Positions 1 through 12,099 of a stretch of 64,000 bases of DNA are shown here, one piece after another; positions within the stretch are counted from its first letter, which is position 1; each line of letters starts with the position of its first letter. Made by a program: the position numbers and the translations under genes. Source of the stretch: Argopecten irradians (Eukaryota > Mollusca > Bivalvia > Pectinida > Pectinidae). The stretch spans positions 17,237,255 through 17,301,254 of the forward strand of contig NC_091138.1 of NCBI RefSeq assembly GCF_041381155.1, read 5' to 3'. The notes under the pieces are model-generated. The model did not search any database. It saw only the letters and a program-made list of their open reading frames with translations, and was not told the DNA's origin.

Positions 1-274
1 AAAAAGATGATTGAGTTGAAGAAAAGTAATTAATTAAGAGAAATGTGTACCTACAGTACTTTGTCTGTAGCCGAGGGGTTCTATACTGTTTTAATAGTCC
101 AGTAATTAATAATTAAATTGAAAAATTTCAAAATTTAAGATGAAATTGTAAATTCCATTTTTGAATGAAGTGGTTCTCCTCCTTTGAGAGTACACAGTGT
201 GTATACCCTTTTTGGTTTTTAGGAATAATACCTGAATAGGAACCTGAAATAACATGACAATCAATCAGGTATGT

Positions 275-306
275 GTGTGTTGGGGGGTGGGGGTGGGGGT
301 GGGGGG
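275..306 (+). other. G-run tract (G-quadruplex-capable)
   Basis: At least four runs of five or six G separated by single T. The matching tract in copy 2 is near 37,577-37,602 with slightly different run lengths. This shows only that a quadruplex could form. Confidence 0.5.
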
Positions 307-2265
307 CTAAAAGACAGAAGAATCATGAGGTTGGGAAGTTGTAACTTGAGTGGGGGGTTGAAATATAGAAGAAATAGCTACAGATAACTGGAAGTAGAAG
401 GGTGCTTTATCATTGATCTGGTCATTGCATATTTGGGGTTTACATGGCTTTTGTTTGGTTATTTAGTCTCATTGATTTTGGATGCAACTTTGAATCCTTA
501 TGGTACTGTATATCTTTCTTTTTTTCCATGTGTAGCTATTTCTTCTGTATTTCACCCTCCGCCCCAAGTCACAAACTTCCCAATAGGTACCACTTTTTTG
601 TTTAGAACTCAAATCAAAGACAGATGTACATAGTACTACATACTACATTTTAGTCTATGTGTTTGTAATCACTGTTACTACAAGTATTAATACATAAATG
701 GTCTATGTACAAGTTACACATAGACAATAAATGTGAAATTTGGTTCAGACAAAAAGATTTTTAACATTTCAGATAACTTGCTAGTTTTATGGTTTTATTT
801 ATATGTTGTGTCTACTCTCTTGTAAAGTAGAATTTAGAAATGCTAAGACAATGGTATCTATATTGCTATATGTAAAAAAAAATCCTTATATTTTAAAAGT
901 AATTGAAAAGCTATCTCACAAGCCCTGACAAACAAATGGGCCGGCATATGGATGCAAGAATTATAATCACTGGATCTAGAGGGACTAATATAAACAAATA
1001 TTTCTACAAAGTTAAACAATGAAAAAAGTATTGCATCATAATTTTATTTAATGGTTATAGTTGAAAGGAACATTTAATAAATTAATACTGTTTAAATGTT
1101 TCTGTTCATGATCTTCTAGGTCCATATTGGAAAAGTTTACTTTCAAGAGCACTCATATCAACATTCTTCAGTCTTCATATTATGCTAATTGTATGTATTA
1201 TGTATACATACACTTGTATACAGGTCCAAGGGATGAACTTTCTGTATTCATGTCACTATGCATGCATGGTGCCTGAAAAAAAGAACCAACAATTTTTTTT
1301 ATATCTGTTGAATATGACAAAAATTGAAAATGATCAATTTCAAATATATATTTAAATGAATAAATGTAGGTTCATTTCTACAGGGTTTTTTTTTTATTTT
1401 AGAGAAAACATTTTATAAGTTGTGAATGTGTCACTGATGCATTTGATAGAATCAAATATTGTTTCAAAAAAGATACAAAATTCTTATCTATAGTTCCAAC
1501 AAAAATTCAGAATAATTATAAATGATACATGGCTGCAGTACATTTCAACTCTGTAAAGTTTGTCATATACACATGAACCAGGTACAGCTGTAATAAAATA
1601 TACAAACACTTATTTATTATTATGACCAGAAATAATACTGTATGTGTCCTCCAAAATATATCTAAAGAACAAGCTAAAACCTACATGTACATATTGTATA
1701 TGTGTATATCAGAACATATACACAATACAATTTTACCAATTAACCTACAATGTAAATCCTATATACAATGTATGTGTATAACACTACCAGTAACATGTAC
1801 AGAACAAAAATTTACAAATTAAAAATCTATAAATATTTACATCAGAACTGTATGAATTGACCGGTAGCATAATATTATAGATTAATTGAAACAAATCTTA
1901 GCTTGATAATGCACTAGCGGTTACATTCTAACTGTACATGCATTACAACGGTACATTTTATAAATATACAGGGCATTCATTACCCCTAAAGAGGCCCCAC
2001 GAAAGAACCGCTATTTACCCCAGGGTTACGTTTTACGCGATTGGGGAACAGGTATGAAACATGTGACCATATGTGACCACTCATTTATGAAAAAATACTG
2101 CTAGGGACTATTTACATAATGATCAAAATACGAAGACTCACTCACTATCAGCTGAGCAGGGAGTACCGGGTAGTAGGCCTAGGTACGTACGTACAGTAGC
2201 GGTCCGGAGCTGCGTGCTCGTTTGAACTGTTCTCTTCACTATAACAAGTTGTATTAACACTCTCC

Positions 2266-2338
2266 ATGCGTCGTAATGTTTACCGAGTCAGTTTGTTGGG
2301 ATTGTCGCTGCTCCATTGCCTTTCCTTTCGCATTTTAG
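2266..2338 (+). CDS. Candidate orphan first exon encoding a signal peptide
   Basis: An ATG opens a 24-codon stretch (MRRNVYRVSLLGLSLLHCLS and four more residues) with a basic start and a hydrophobic core, as in a signal peptide. It ends at TTTTAG followed by GTGAGT, a near-consensus donor in phase 1, the usual phase for signal-peptide exons. The sequence upstream (2,160-2,265) is richer in GC than its surroundings. No partner exon is visible nearby on this strand. The copy at 39,551 has one T fewer and loses the frame. It may be a real first exon, a relic, or chance. Confidence 0.25.
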
Positions 2339-2616
2339 GTGAGTCAATGGTTGTTTTGGCGGAAACCTTTTGGTTCAAAACTACGGTAGCCATGTTTTGT
2401 TTACTACGGAGAGTGGTGGGATGTTGCGCATGCGTTAAGATTGACCTGCACTCATAGCCGGTCGGGAGGACTTTTAGGATTCCATAGATATTATTATTTT
2501 CTTCGCATGTACAGCGATTTTGACGGAAAGTTTTATTTTTCTAATTCATAAGAAATTATACCGGATATATTAATACCATTTTTACCGATTTTACAGTCAC
2601 TTGCCCGACTATTCGA

Positions 2617-3027
2617 TAGGTCACACTGGGTTTTGAGGCAAAGGAACAGCGCAGGCGCTTTTGCTGTATGTGCCACTGACCGTGACGTTGGATGCGACGC
2701 CTGATTTCCTGTTGATATCCGCCGCGGCAGCACTTTGTATGTAGCATTGGGGGGTTGCGAGGTTACCGTCTTACTTTCTGAAAGCGTGCCTGATGAGCGG
2801 TTCTTATTTTTTTAAACGGATCGTTTAAGACATTTATTCTAAATCTTCCATCTTTAAAAGCACGTTATACGTTGTGAAATGTTGAATTTACTTTACATTG
2901 GTGTTTCGTTGTACTCGATGGAGACAAGTATTTGTTTGAGAAAAAACGGTTTTCATTTTCAAGCGTTCCTGCGTGGTGTTTAGTTGTGTACAGACACGAA
3001 TCCTTCTCACTTATAAAATCCTTGGGG
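2617..3027. mobile_element. Partial copy of the CAAGGA-TIR MITE
   Basis: Matches most of the complete element at 36,491-36,918 with many small indels. It keeps the right end (TATAAAATCCTTGG) but lacks the left terminal repeat. The homologous place in copy 2 (near 39,900) lacks the block and has about 20 unrelated bases instead. Confidence 0.6.
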
Positions 3028-3729
3028 TTCCAATGAAATATAAAAGATACGAAATTGAAATTTATCCTATACATAGATTATTAATCTTCAGATCATTTTC
3101 AATGCATACAGCGAACAATATGGGGTGGGTCAGTTGCCTAGCTTGACCAGGAAACATACTTTCTCTAAAAATAGAGCGAAGTCAAGCTTTACATAGAACA
3201 TGACGTATTTTTTCCAAAAAACGAGGCCGCAGCAACATAACGGAAGGCGTTTGCAAAACAAAATGTCGAGATGTCAGATAGAAGTGACCAGTTCTTGCCA
3301 CGGCTATGTTTAGTTAAAATACAACAACAACAAATCGAAGTGCGAAGGGACTGTTTTATTTACATATCATATAATCTAAAACACTTCATGTTACTTACAT
3401 ACGCTCGCTAACTTTGTACACCAAATATACATTGTAGTTAGTCTGCGGCTATCTGTGCGCTGGCATTATGCATATGTGTTGAAATTTTTAATCACCACGG
3501 TGCAATGCCGTTACACGAGTCCCAACAGATCCCGGCAAGTTCCGCTTGAGATGTGGCTTCTGTTTCTTCTATTGCTACATGTCCCGTCTCTGAATTTAAA
3601 TCCCTATAGAATCTATCCTAGGGTGCTACCGAATCCATTATAATTTCCTCCACTTTGTTGCCGATTCAGATATATTTTTTTCATCTCACACACTTTCGTT
3701 CAGCCATTTTGTTTACGTTTAGTGCGTGA

Positions 3730-3746
3730 AAATGCGCATGCGCCAA
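3730..3746. promoter_or_regulatory. NRF-1-like GCGCATGCGC palindrome
   Basis: TGCGCATGCGCC matches the animal NRF-1 consensus. An octamer-like ATTTGCATAT lies about 40 bp downstream. The same site occurs in copy 2 near 40,594. A weaker version (TGCGCATGCGTT) is near 2,425. No gene start is established here, so function is unproven. Confidence 0.3.
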
Positions 3747-4314
3747 ACTTCGACAACGCAATCCATCGCAGCTTCATTTGCATATTATTTTGTCTGACGG
3801 ACACCGTAATATTCCGAAGGATTTCCTTCAATTTTGTATTCAAGACACATTTGTTCAATCTCAAACACATAAAGAAATTAAATTGAGATATTTTAATATG
3901 TTTTTCATCTTTTCTTCCGCTTATCGCATTTCACAAAAAAATATTTATTTGGTTGGGCGAAACCTACCTTTAAACTCTACAAGTTGGAAGTAACTCGGTA
4001 CTCAAATAGTAGGGTACATTTGTCCAGTTTCACAATTTGTCCTGTTTCACAATGTTTATTTTTTATTTTATTTTTTAAAAATTTTTACCTGTTGAGTGTT
4101 TTATTTGGTCACGGTTTCCGGTAAATCGAACATGACCACTCTGTCTAACGGAGGTTCTCCTATGCAGGAAGGATCTTAACTGAACTGAACATAGCGGCGT
4201 ATTCAGTTTGTGTTGTGTTTGCCTTGGATTTTACCACCAATACTTGATGAAACATTATATTCGGAAGGTTTGTGAATTGAATATTGATCATAGTTGTCAG
4301 AACAATACAGTTAC

Positions 4315-6125
4315 ATAAAGATGCTCCACCGCCGACAGAGCATAAATGGTACCAATCATTTGAACAATATTTAATATTGGTGTTTAAAGGTGATCAAAAC
4401 AGAAGGGACATGGAAAATGAGATAATACGCTAGAAACATTTGTATGTCCTATTTAAACATATATCAGTTTGATATTTGCTTATATTTTGTCTCTAAATAG
4501 TAAAATTAATGAAAGCAATACACACCACATCTATATGTAAATTTTTGACGACTATGCATGGTAAAATATTTATAAATGAGATTAGGTTTTATTGTATATA
4601 CTGTCTTTCACCATAGGTTGTGCGTGAAAATTTCGTGGCGTGGTTTTACCACTTGCTTGTTTAGCTATTTTTGAAAAATATTCAGGTTTTCAGCATTGAC
4701 CCACATCAACAGGGAGAGAATTCAGGACTCCACTATCCTGTTACTGAAAACATTTCTTGCCGACGAGTTGAGACGAAAGGGTTTCTTGTAGAGAGTTTTT
4801 TATTAGTGACCTCTTGTACCTGTGTGTCTCATTGGAGTTACACATGTTCTTAACTGGTTAAAATATCGATTTTGTGATAATTTTGAAGGTCTCCACCATA
4901 TCGGCCCCTCAGTCTGCCTAATATTCAAGTGTTGGGATACCAGGGTCTTCAATCGGTCCGGATAGGAGAGATCTTTGCGGTTTACTAGTCTTTTTGTGCC
5001 CTCTTCGTTGGACGTTTTCGATGGTTTTTATATTCTTTTTTAATCCAGGAGACCAAAGAGACAGAAACAGTATTCCAAATGAGGTCTAACCAGAGTATTA
5101 TACTGTGTTTTAAAAAGATTTGGTTGTCAAGATTACGGTGAATGTTCTAAAATGATACCCATGATTTGGTTTTCCTTTGTTGAAGTTTATTCATCATGTG
5201 GAGTATCATGTGAGGGGGTTTAAACTATAACGTCATTTTTCACGAATGAAATAAGTATTAGTGTATGTATGTAATTTATAGTTTACACATATAAATTAAA
5301 CGGGGAGTTTTGATATACATACTGGTTATTTTAATTGTGCAAAATGATTGCGGCCCACCCTCCTTAAGACTTACGTTTTGATGAAAAAATCATCCGTTAC
5401 AAACATATCAGGAGACATAAAAAATACACGTAGATTAAAAGGAAAAACAAGCCTAATTTATCTGTTGTGTCTTTGCTCGCCTTGAAAAGAAAAAAAAAGG
5501 TCCTCCTCAATGCACAGTTTTACATATGTTAAATATATACTCAATCGCCAATACCGCAACACTGCCACATTGAATTTCCTGGCTCTTGTGTCACAGCTGT
5601 TTGTCTCAGATGACGTCACGAATCTACGGCCACCTGGTGATATCAGGGGCGATAAGCGATGCGATTCTTCTAGACAAGGGTCGTTGTGGACTTCGTTTCA
5701 AGCACATTTTATTGAAATAACATCTTTTTATACAACCTGTATTTTTTGTTGGAAATCATAAAATGCACCACAATAAACAAATATCAACATAAAAATAGCA
5801 TATTTAAAATCTGTTTTTATCACTTTTAATCGTGTATATATATGTTTAATTAACTAAAAAATAATATAAAATAATTCATTTTGCCTTCGGTGCATGCGCA
5901 ATCAGTACTGCATTCCATATAGGACATAGTGCCATTGATTTTTTCGGGATGCAATTAATTATTTCTAATATTTTTTTCTTGAAGTAAAACAAGAAGCTCA
6001 GACTTTTCAATGGTGGTAATGGGTTGTAAAGTAAGTAAACGTTTGTTACTGAAGAAAAAAATACTAAATCGTCTGGTCCCTGTTTTGATAGAGAAAAATT
6101 GTCACATCGGTGGAGCATCTTTATG
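4315..6125. mobile_element. GATGCTCCACCGCCGAC-TIR element, copy 1, with nested LINE
   Basis: Left terminus AAAGATGCTCCACCGCCGAC, right terminus GGTGGAGCATCTTT. The right half (5,880-6,060) is the reverse complement of the compact 366-bp member at 63,341-63,706, which gives independent support for the family. The centre holds a LINE fragment. Non-coding. Confidence 0.65.
4575..5215 (-). pseudogene. CR1/Jockey-like LINE, 3' ORF2 fragment, copy 1
   Basis: Homologous to 41,735-42,485 but with more single-base indels, so no reading frame stays open. It encoded the C-terminal end of a LINE ORF2 protein, downstream of the reverse-transcriptase catalytic motifs. 5'-truncated and dead. Confidence 0.7.
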
Positions 6126-6944
6126 GGATATTACACCGAAAAATATTTTTTTATCAGCCTCAAAAGTGCCGGTGTGGATTACATCGGGGCTTTCAACACT
6201 ATCTGCAATGGTGGGGTAGAATTCATAACCTGCCGGGGAACGGGGGGGCGGCAGCGCATGATTATTTGTTCTAATAGGACTTTATGGAAATTACCAAGCA
6301 TCACAAATGAAAAGACTTTTTTCATCTTTTTGGCATAGGTAAGAATTATTTGTAACACGATTCCTCTAGCATTCCAAGGTTTCTATACGAAGTGTCATTA
6401 AACGATATAGCACAAGCAGTAACATTGACATATTAGTAAGATTTTTGGAGACCTCCGCAGGGTAAGAAATGACATTTTTTGCTTCCGTTTTCTCATCAGC
6501 TGTTTGGAATCCAAGGATTCCGGATCAAAAAAGGAATAACTTCAAATCATATCACACTAAACTAGAGGATTCGGATTTACATTTCTAACATCTTTAAACA
6601 TATAAGGCTGAACCACATCACGACCAATCTTTCTTTTTAAATTGATGCCATACGCTCAATGTACATAAAGGGATACTTGAACGTAACGTCAACGAAGCTG
6701 TGTTGCATATTAATATATTATTGTATACGAAAGAATAACAGACCCCAGAAAGCTTCATGCCTTTGTGAAATTATATAAATTCAAGAAAGTGGTACTATCA
6801 ATACCAACGTTATATACAGATATAAATCGAAGCTGAATGGTAATTTGGAAGTTGTTTCCATTTTCCACGAGCATCACTCTACTGCTCATGTACCGTGTAT
6901 TATGGATACGCCATTAAGCTGACTTAAAGACTAGATGTTTGATT

Positions 6945-7745
6945 GCACTCACGTCACCATGTCATAGGCATGTGTCACCATGTTATAAAATCGTGTCACA
7001 TGCGTATAACTTCGTGTCACCATGTTTTATAGCAATCGTGTCACCATGGTTTAACTTCCGTGTTACCATAATATAGCATCGTGTCACAATGTTATAAACA
7101 TCGTGTCACATGTTATAGCATCGTGTCACCGTGTTATAGCATCGTGGTTCACCATATCATCGTGTCACCATGTTATAGCATCGTGTCACCATATTATAAT
7201 CATCGTGTCACCATGTTATATCGTGTCGTTATAACATCGTGTCACCATATCATATTATAGGCATCGTGACACCATGTTATAGCATGATGTCACCGTGTTA
7301 TTGCATCGTGTCACCATGTTATAGCATCGTGTCACCATATTATATGTTATAGCATGATGTCACCGTGTTATTGCATCGTGTCACCATTAATAGCATCGTG
7401 TCACCATGTTATAGCATGTGTCACCATGTTATATAGCATGATGTCACCGTGTTAATGCATCGTTGTCATGACGTCCTCCCATGTTATCGTGTCACCATGT
7501 GTTATAGCATCGTGTCACCATATCATTGATGTCACCGTGTTATATGCATCGTGTCACACATATTATTGCATCGTGTCGTCATGTTATAGCATTATGTCAC
7601 CATATTATTGCATCGTGTCACCATGTCACCGTGTCGCCAAGTTGCATCGATGTCACCATGTTATTGTCATCAAGCATGACATCCCGTCACCATGTATATT
7701 GTCACCATGTTGTTTAGCATCGTGGTACCATGATTATAGCATCGT
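6945..7745 (+). repeat. 21-bp minisatellite array, left arm of foldback copy 1
   Basis: Degenerate tandem units around GCATCGTGTCACCATGTTAT with many irregular lengths. A few stray units continue to about 7,950. Opposite orientation to the array at 11,270-12,065. The open frames across it are a by-product of a unit length divisible by three. Confidence 0.85.
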
Positions 7746-8931
7746 GTCTACAGCTACAAAATGACAATGTTTAAATGACTTTTTTAATGAGAGTTAATTG
7801 AATAGTTTATAGTATATATTGCATCGGGTCAACCATTATTAGTTTCGTATCTTTGAAAAGTTATAGCATCGTGTCACCAGCACTATTATTGCATCGTGTA
7901 GCACCAAATAGCATCTCACTGTCCGCCTGTAATTATTAGAAATGCATCGGTTTAAACCAGTACTACTGTATATCGTGTTTCAAATATTTTTAATTGGATG
8001 ATATTTTGTTTATTATTTGCAAGCATTTTTTTTATTTTATTAAAATACAAGAAAATGCGAAAAGACATGTTTATTTTTTTTAATCCTGCCCGGATTCCCG
8101 ACCATTTACCCGGATATATTAGAATAACCATTATGGCTGCCTACGAGGAAATTATTCCAGTTCTTTAACATCGTTTTTGTAACTATTAATACATTTACTG
8201 ATCTGATAGCTGAGATGGACTTATTTGATGGTTTGTATATTTTTTTCTAGAACTAGTGTTGCAAATTACGTAACTTCACATGGAAATGCGTATGCATTTT
8301 TATTATATGTCGATACAGTCGCTCTATTTTTGCGGTGTACAGTCAAACAGAAGTGCTTAGTTTAAAAGGTCCCAGTGAAAAGATTATACACAACGGTTCT
8401 GGTTTCTATTAAAATTCAAGAAACATATTACGGCTTTGTTGTTTATTAATATTTCAAACTGTTTACGTTGAATAGTTCAAAGTATTGTGGTATGAAAGTA
8501 CATGTACATGTAAATAAAATATATAAAAGTAAAATCGATCAATTAATAATTATCGTGTTTTTCATCTTTCTATTTTTCATATAATTGTCTTAAAATACTA
8601 AATTGCTTAATGTCTAGAATTGAGTTTTTTATTGCTTCGGTAGTAAATAATCATAGGCATAAATATATTTATTACATTTTGGCTGATTCGAAGATATCAA
8701 GTGAACAAGTTAGGCCAAAAATTTCGCGACGTCTCTCTAAAAAAATCCCTTTGAAGTCAGTTGTTAGAGAAAATGTGGAAAATATGAGTCAAATATAAAG
8801 TGTTTTTTTTTTTTAAATTACGTATCCTGTATTATGAAACACTGATGTCCGATAGTTGTTTGTCTTCAAATTTCTTGTGGTTAACGCGGCATTTTAGTTC
8901 TTCAATCTGTACAGATACAGTCATTAACACT

Positions 8932-9961
8932 CAGGGGCGTGGGAGGCGGGGGGGGGGCAAACATGTTTTTGCAAACATGTCCCCCCCATTTTCGCCAAGT
9001 GAGATGTTTCTAAAAAATGCACATTGAAAATAAAATAAAGGGTCATCCTGCACATTTTTCCTAATTCATTTTAGAAAATTTCCCGCTGCGCGGCGTGTTT
9101 CCCAAAAACTTTCAAGCATGTAATGTTCAAACCTTGTAATAATGATAACTCAATATACACAAACAAGACTAAAATGTCCATCAAGAGATTATAGTGTTTC
9201 AGAAAAATGTCTCTTAAAAAGATTCATTTGTTTATATGTTTTAGCAAGACAATTAATGCATTATTATTTTGAGATACACAACAATATGCCCATGGTGTGA
9301 ATCCGGTATACATGTACATATTCAGATCGAGCAGGGTTGCATAATGGTATGACGACATTCACAATTATCATTTCTAAATGCAGGTACTTTAAATAAAAAA
9401 ATTACCGTGTTAAGAACGCTTTTAAATCAACCGAATACACTGTAAAACTCATCTCAATCATTCTAAATCGTAATATTTTTTCCCGGAGGACACCCCTGGA
9501 CCCCACAAACATCAAAATCTCGCGTCTTCGGTGCTTGCAAAATCATCGTAAAACTCATCTCAGCCATTCTTAATCGTAATATTTTTTCGGAGACCCCTCG
9601 ACCTTCCAAACGACTATAATCTCGCGCCTTCCGCTCCAAAATCATCAAAATACATCTTAAAACTCATCTCAGTCATTCTGAATCTTAATATTTTCTCCGG
9701 GGGATACCCCCAGACCCCCCAAACATTCAAAATATCGAGACTGTGGCGCACGCACGCTACTTTGTGTATTCATTAATTTCCTGTTAGCGACGCAACTGTC
9801 TATAGATGTGTACAAGGATTATTAGCAATGATATATGGAAAAAAAATTAAAGTATCCATGTGGGTGCAGGGCGCTTGGGGGGGGGGGGAGGTTTACAAAA
9901 TATTGAGGAACCTTCCCCCCCCCCCCCCCCCCCCCCCTTACGTTTCATCTTCCTACGCCAT
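8932..9961. mobile_element. GGGGCGTAGG-terminus element, copy 1
   Basis: Starts CAGGGGCGTGGGAGGCGGG and ends CTTCCTACGCC. The middle (about 9,430-9,720) holds three tandem units of ~107-110 bp, each starting near AAAACTCATCTCAG. Homologous to 46,739-47,750 and, more distantly, 15,513-16,242. Non-coding, with long G and C homopolymers. Confidence 0.6.
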
Positions 9962-11269
9962 TGTCACTGTTCTTGCAAAATAAGAAAGGTATATTTGAAA
10001 AATCCTTTTAAAAATGCAATTGACCTTGTGCGTCATTAACACATAAAATAACCTTTTTGCCTGAGGGGTGGTTTAAGTTTTTGTTTTCTTTCTTTCTTTT
10101 TTACATGTCCGTTCTGCCACACATCCCGCTCAAGTTTTTGTATTTTGTACACAGTGACCGGTTTAGTTACATGTCTTTTTAGTCACACAAACCTAAGCAT
10201 TAAATGATAACTAATTACATTGTAGTGTCTCTATGATTCTTTAAATTCTAGGAATGCGATACTGTAGTAAAATCTATTTTAGACAGCGATAATGGACCGT
10301 AAATGTTTTAATGACATCAACAATTTTGTTGAAAGTGAACGTTTTTATAACATGAATCTTATATCTTCACTCTTCTCACTGTGAATTGCCCACAGACAAA
10401 GGAAAGGTCTTCAAAGATAGAACTTTGGAGTGAAAGTTTGACAAAAAAATGCATATTATTATATCTATAAGTCAATTAAATCAATAAAAAACAATCTACC
10501 AGTTCGGTAAGTCACCTAACTGGTACATACCCGTATTTATAATTAGAAGAGGCGTTTGTTATATTTACGATAATGTTTCCTTAATTGTATATATTTATGT
10601 ATATATACATTGTATTTATAAATTATTTTCTGTAGAATACATTATTTATGATATATTGATTGAACTGATGATGCCGCGCAACCAAAATCACGCACTGAAG
10701 CCAAATTAGATATAAACGTCTATACAGTTTCTTATGATAAATAAACAAAAACTTACCGGTGTATACACAACGACATATATATCATATGTATCTGGCCTTT
10801 GGAGTTCCAATATCGAACGATCATCATACATAATTACACTGATATTTTGGTAAAAAATTAACGGTTTAATAACGCACAAACTGGGGTACAATGACATTAC
10901 AGTATACACAATCTTCAAAAAATGAGTAATGTGTTAAGTTATATATTCTATTCTTAAAAGGTTATCGTTGGATGAATTTCTCCAATGCACATGTAGAAAA
11001 AATTGTAGAGATATGAAATAAGGTAGACGAAAAAAAACGCTTTATGATTTACAAGGGAGGTAACCCCCCTGTGATACATGTATACATGTACATGTACAGG
11101 TAGTAGGTAACTTGGCCGTTGTCCTGCGGATCTCAAAACAGTTTGTCAAAAAATAGGCGAGGTGTTCCGATTTGGCCTAGCAGATGATCGGGATCGTCTT
11201 TGTGCTTGACTGTATGGTAAAATCCAAATGCATTCCGAGTAGTCTTAATAGAAAACGTCTTAATAACTT

Positions 11270-12065
11270 GGCGACAGGATGCAATAACGCGGTGACACGA
11301 TGCTATAACTTGGTGACACGATGCAATATTATTAGTGACACGATGCTATAAAATGGTGACACGATGCAATAAAACGGTGACATCATGCTATAACTTGGTG
11401 ACACGATGCAATAATATTGTGACACGATGCTATAAAATGGTGACACGATGCAATAAAACGGTGACATCATGCTATAATATGGTGACACGATGCTATAACA
11501 TGGTGACATGATGCAATAACACGGTGACATCATGCTATAACATGGCGACACGATGCAATAACGCGGTGACATCATGTTATAATATGGTGACACGATGCAA
11601 TAACACGGTGACATCATGTTTTAACATGGTGACATCATGCTATAATATGGTAACACGATGCTATAATATGGTGACATGATGCAATAATACGGTGACATCA
11701 TGTTATAACATAGTGACACGATGCAATAACACGGTGACATCATGCTATAATATGGTAACACGATGCTATAACATGGTGACATGATGCAAAAATACGGTGA
11801 CCTCATGCTATAACATGGTGACACGATGCTATAACATGATGACACGATGCTATAACATGGTGACATCATGCTATAATATGGTAACACGATGCTATAACAT
11901 GGTGACATGATGCAAAAATACGGTGACCTCTTGCTATAACATGGTGACACGATGCTATAACATGGTGACACGATGCTATAACATGTTGACACGATGCTAT
12001 AATATGGTGACACGATGCTATAACATGGTGACACGATGCTATAACATGGAGACGTGATGCAATAA
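11270..12065 (-). repeat. 21-bp minisatellite array, right arm of foldback copy 1
   Basis: About 37 regular units. The minus strand reads as a seven-residue periodic frame (for example CYSIVSP), which is an artefact of the 21-bp period and not a protein. Confidence 0.9.
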
Positions 12066-12099
12066 AACATCTAGCTTAAGGCAGCTATGGCGTTCCATA

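Larger units (their letters stand above)
1..12099 (+). repeat. Segmental duplication, copy 1
   Basis: Base 1 aligns with base 37,299, and collinear similarity runs to 12,099, matching 49,839. It covers about 6.9 kb of flank and the whole foldback element. The left edge is not visible because the window opens inside the homology. Differences from copy 2 are mostly one-base insertions and deletions, interspersed with almost indel-free patches (for example 5,540-5,980). Larger differences are a ~410-bp block at 2,617-3,027 that copy 2 lacks at the matching site, and ~360 bp that copy 2 has at 41,463-41,820 and copy 1 lacks. Similarity stops at the CCATA terminus of the foldback element. Confidence 0.9.
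6901..12099. mobile_element. Foldback-type element, copy 1
   Basis: Begins TATGGATACGCC and ends GGCGTTCCATA. Long inverted arms consist of 21-bp tandem repeats (6,945-7,745 and 11,270-12,065) around a non-coding interior that holds a nested GGGGCGTAGG element. The left array is badly out of register while the right array is regular. The left flank is GTGTAT as in copy 2, but the right flank is TCATAC, so no target duplication is seen here. Confidence 0.8.

Noticed and set aside
3778..3993. A 71-codon frame conserved in copy 2 at 40,640-40,942
   Set aside because: Conservation is at the DNA level from the duplication; AT-rich, no splice context, no family resemblance.
5510..5761. An 83-codon frame that is nearly identical in copy 2 (42,778-43,011)
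   Set aside because: It lies inside the MITE-like element at 4,315-6,125; identity reflects duplication of non-coding DNA and the composition is not protein-like.
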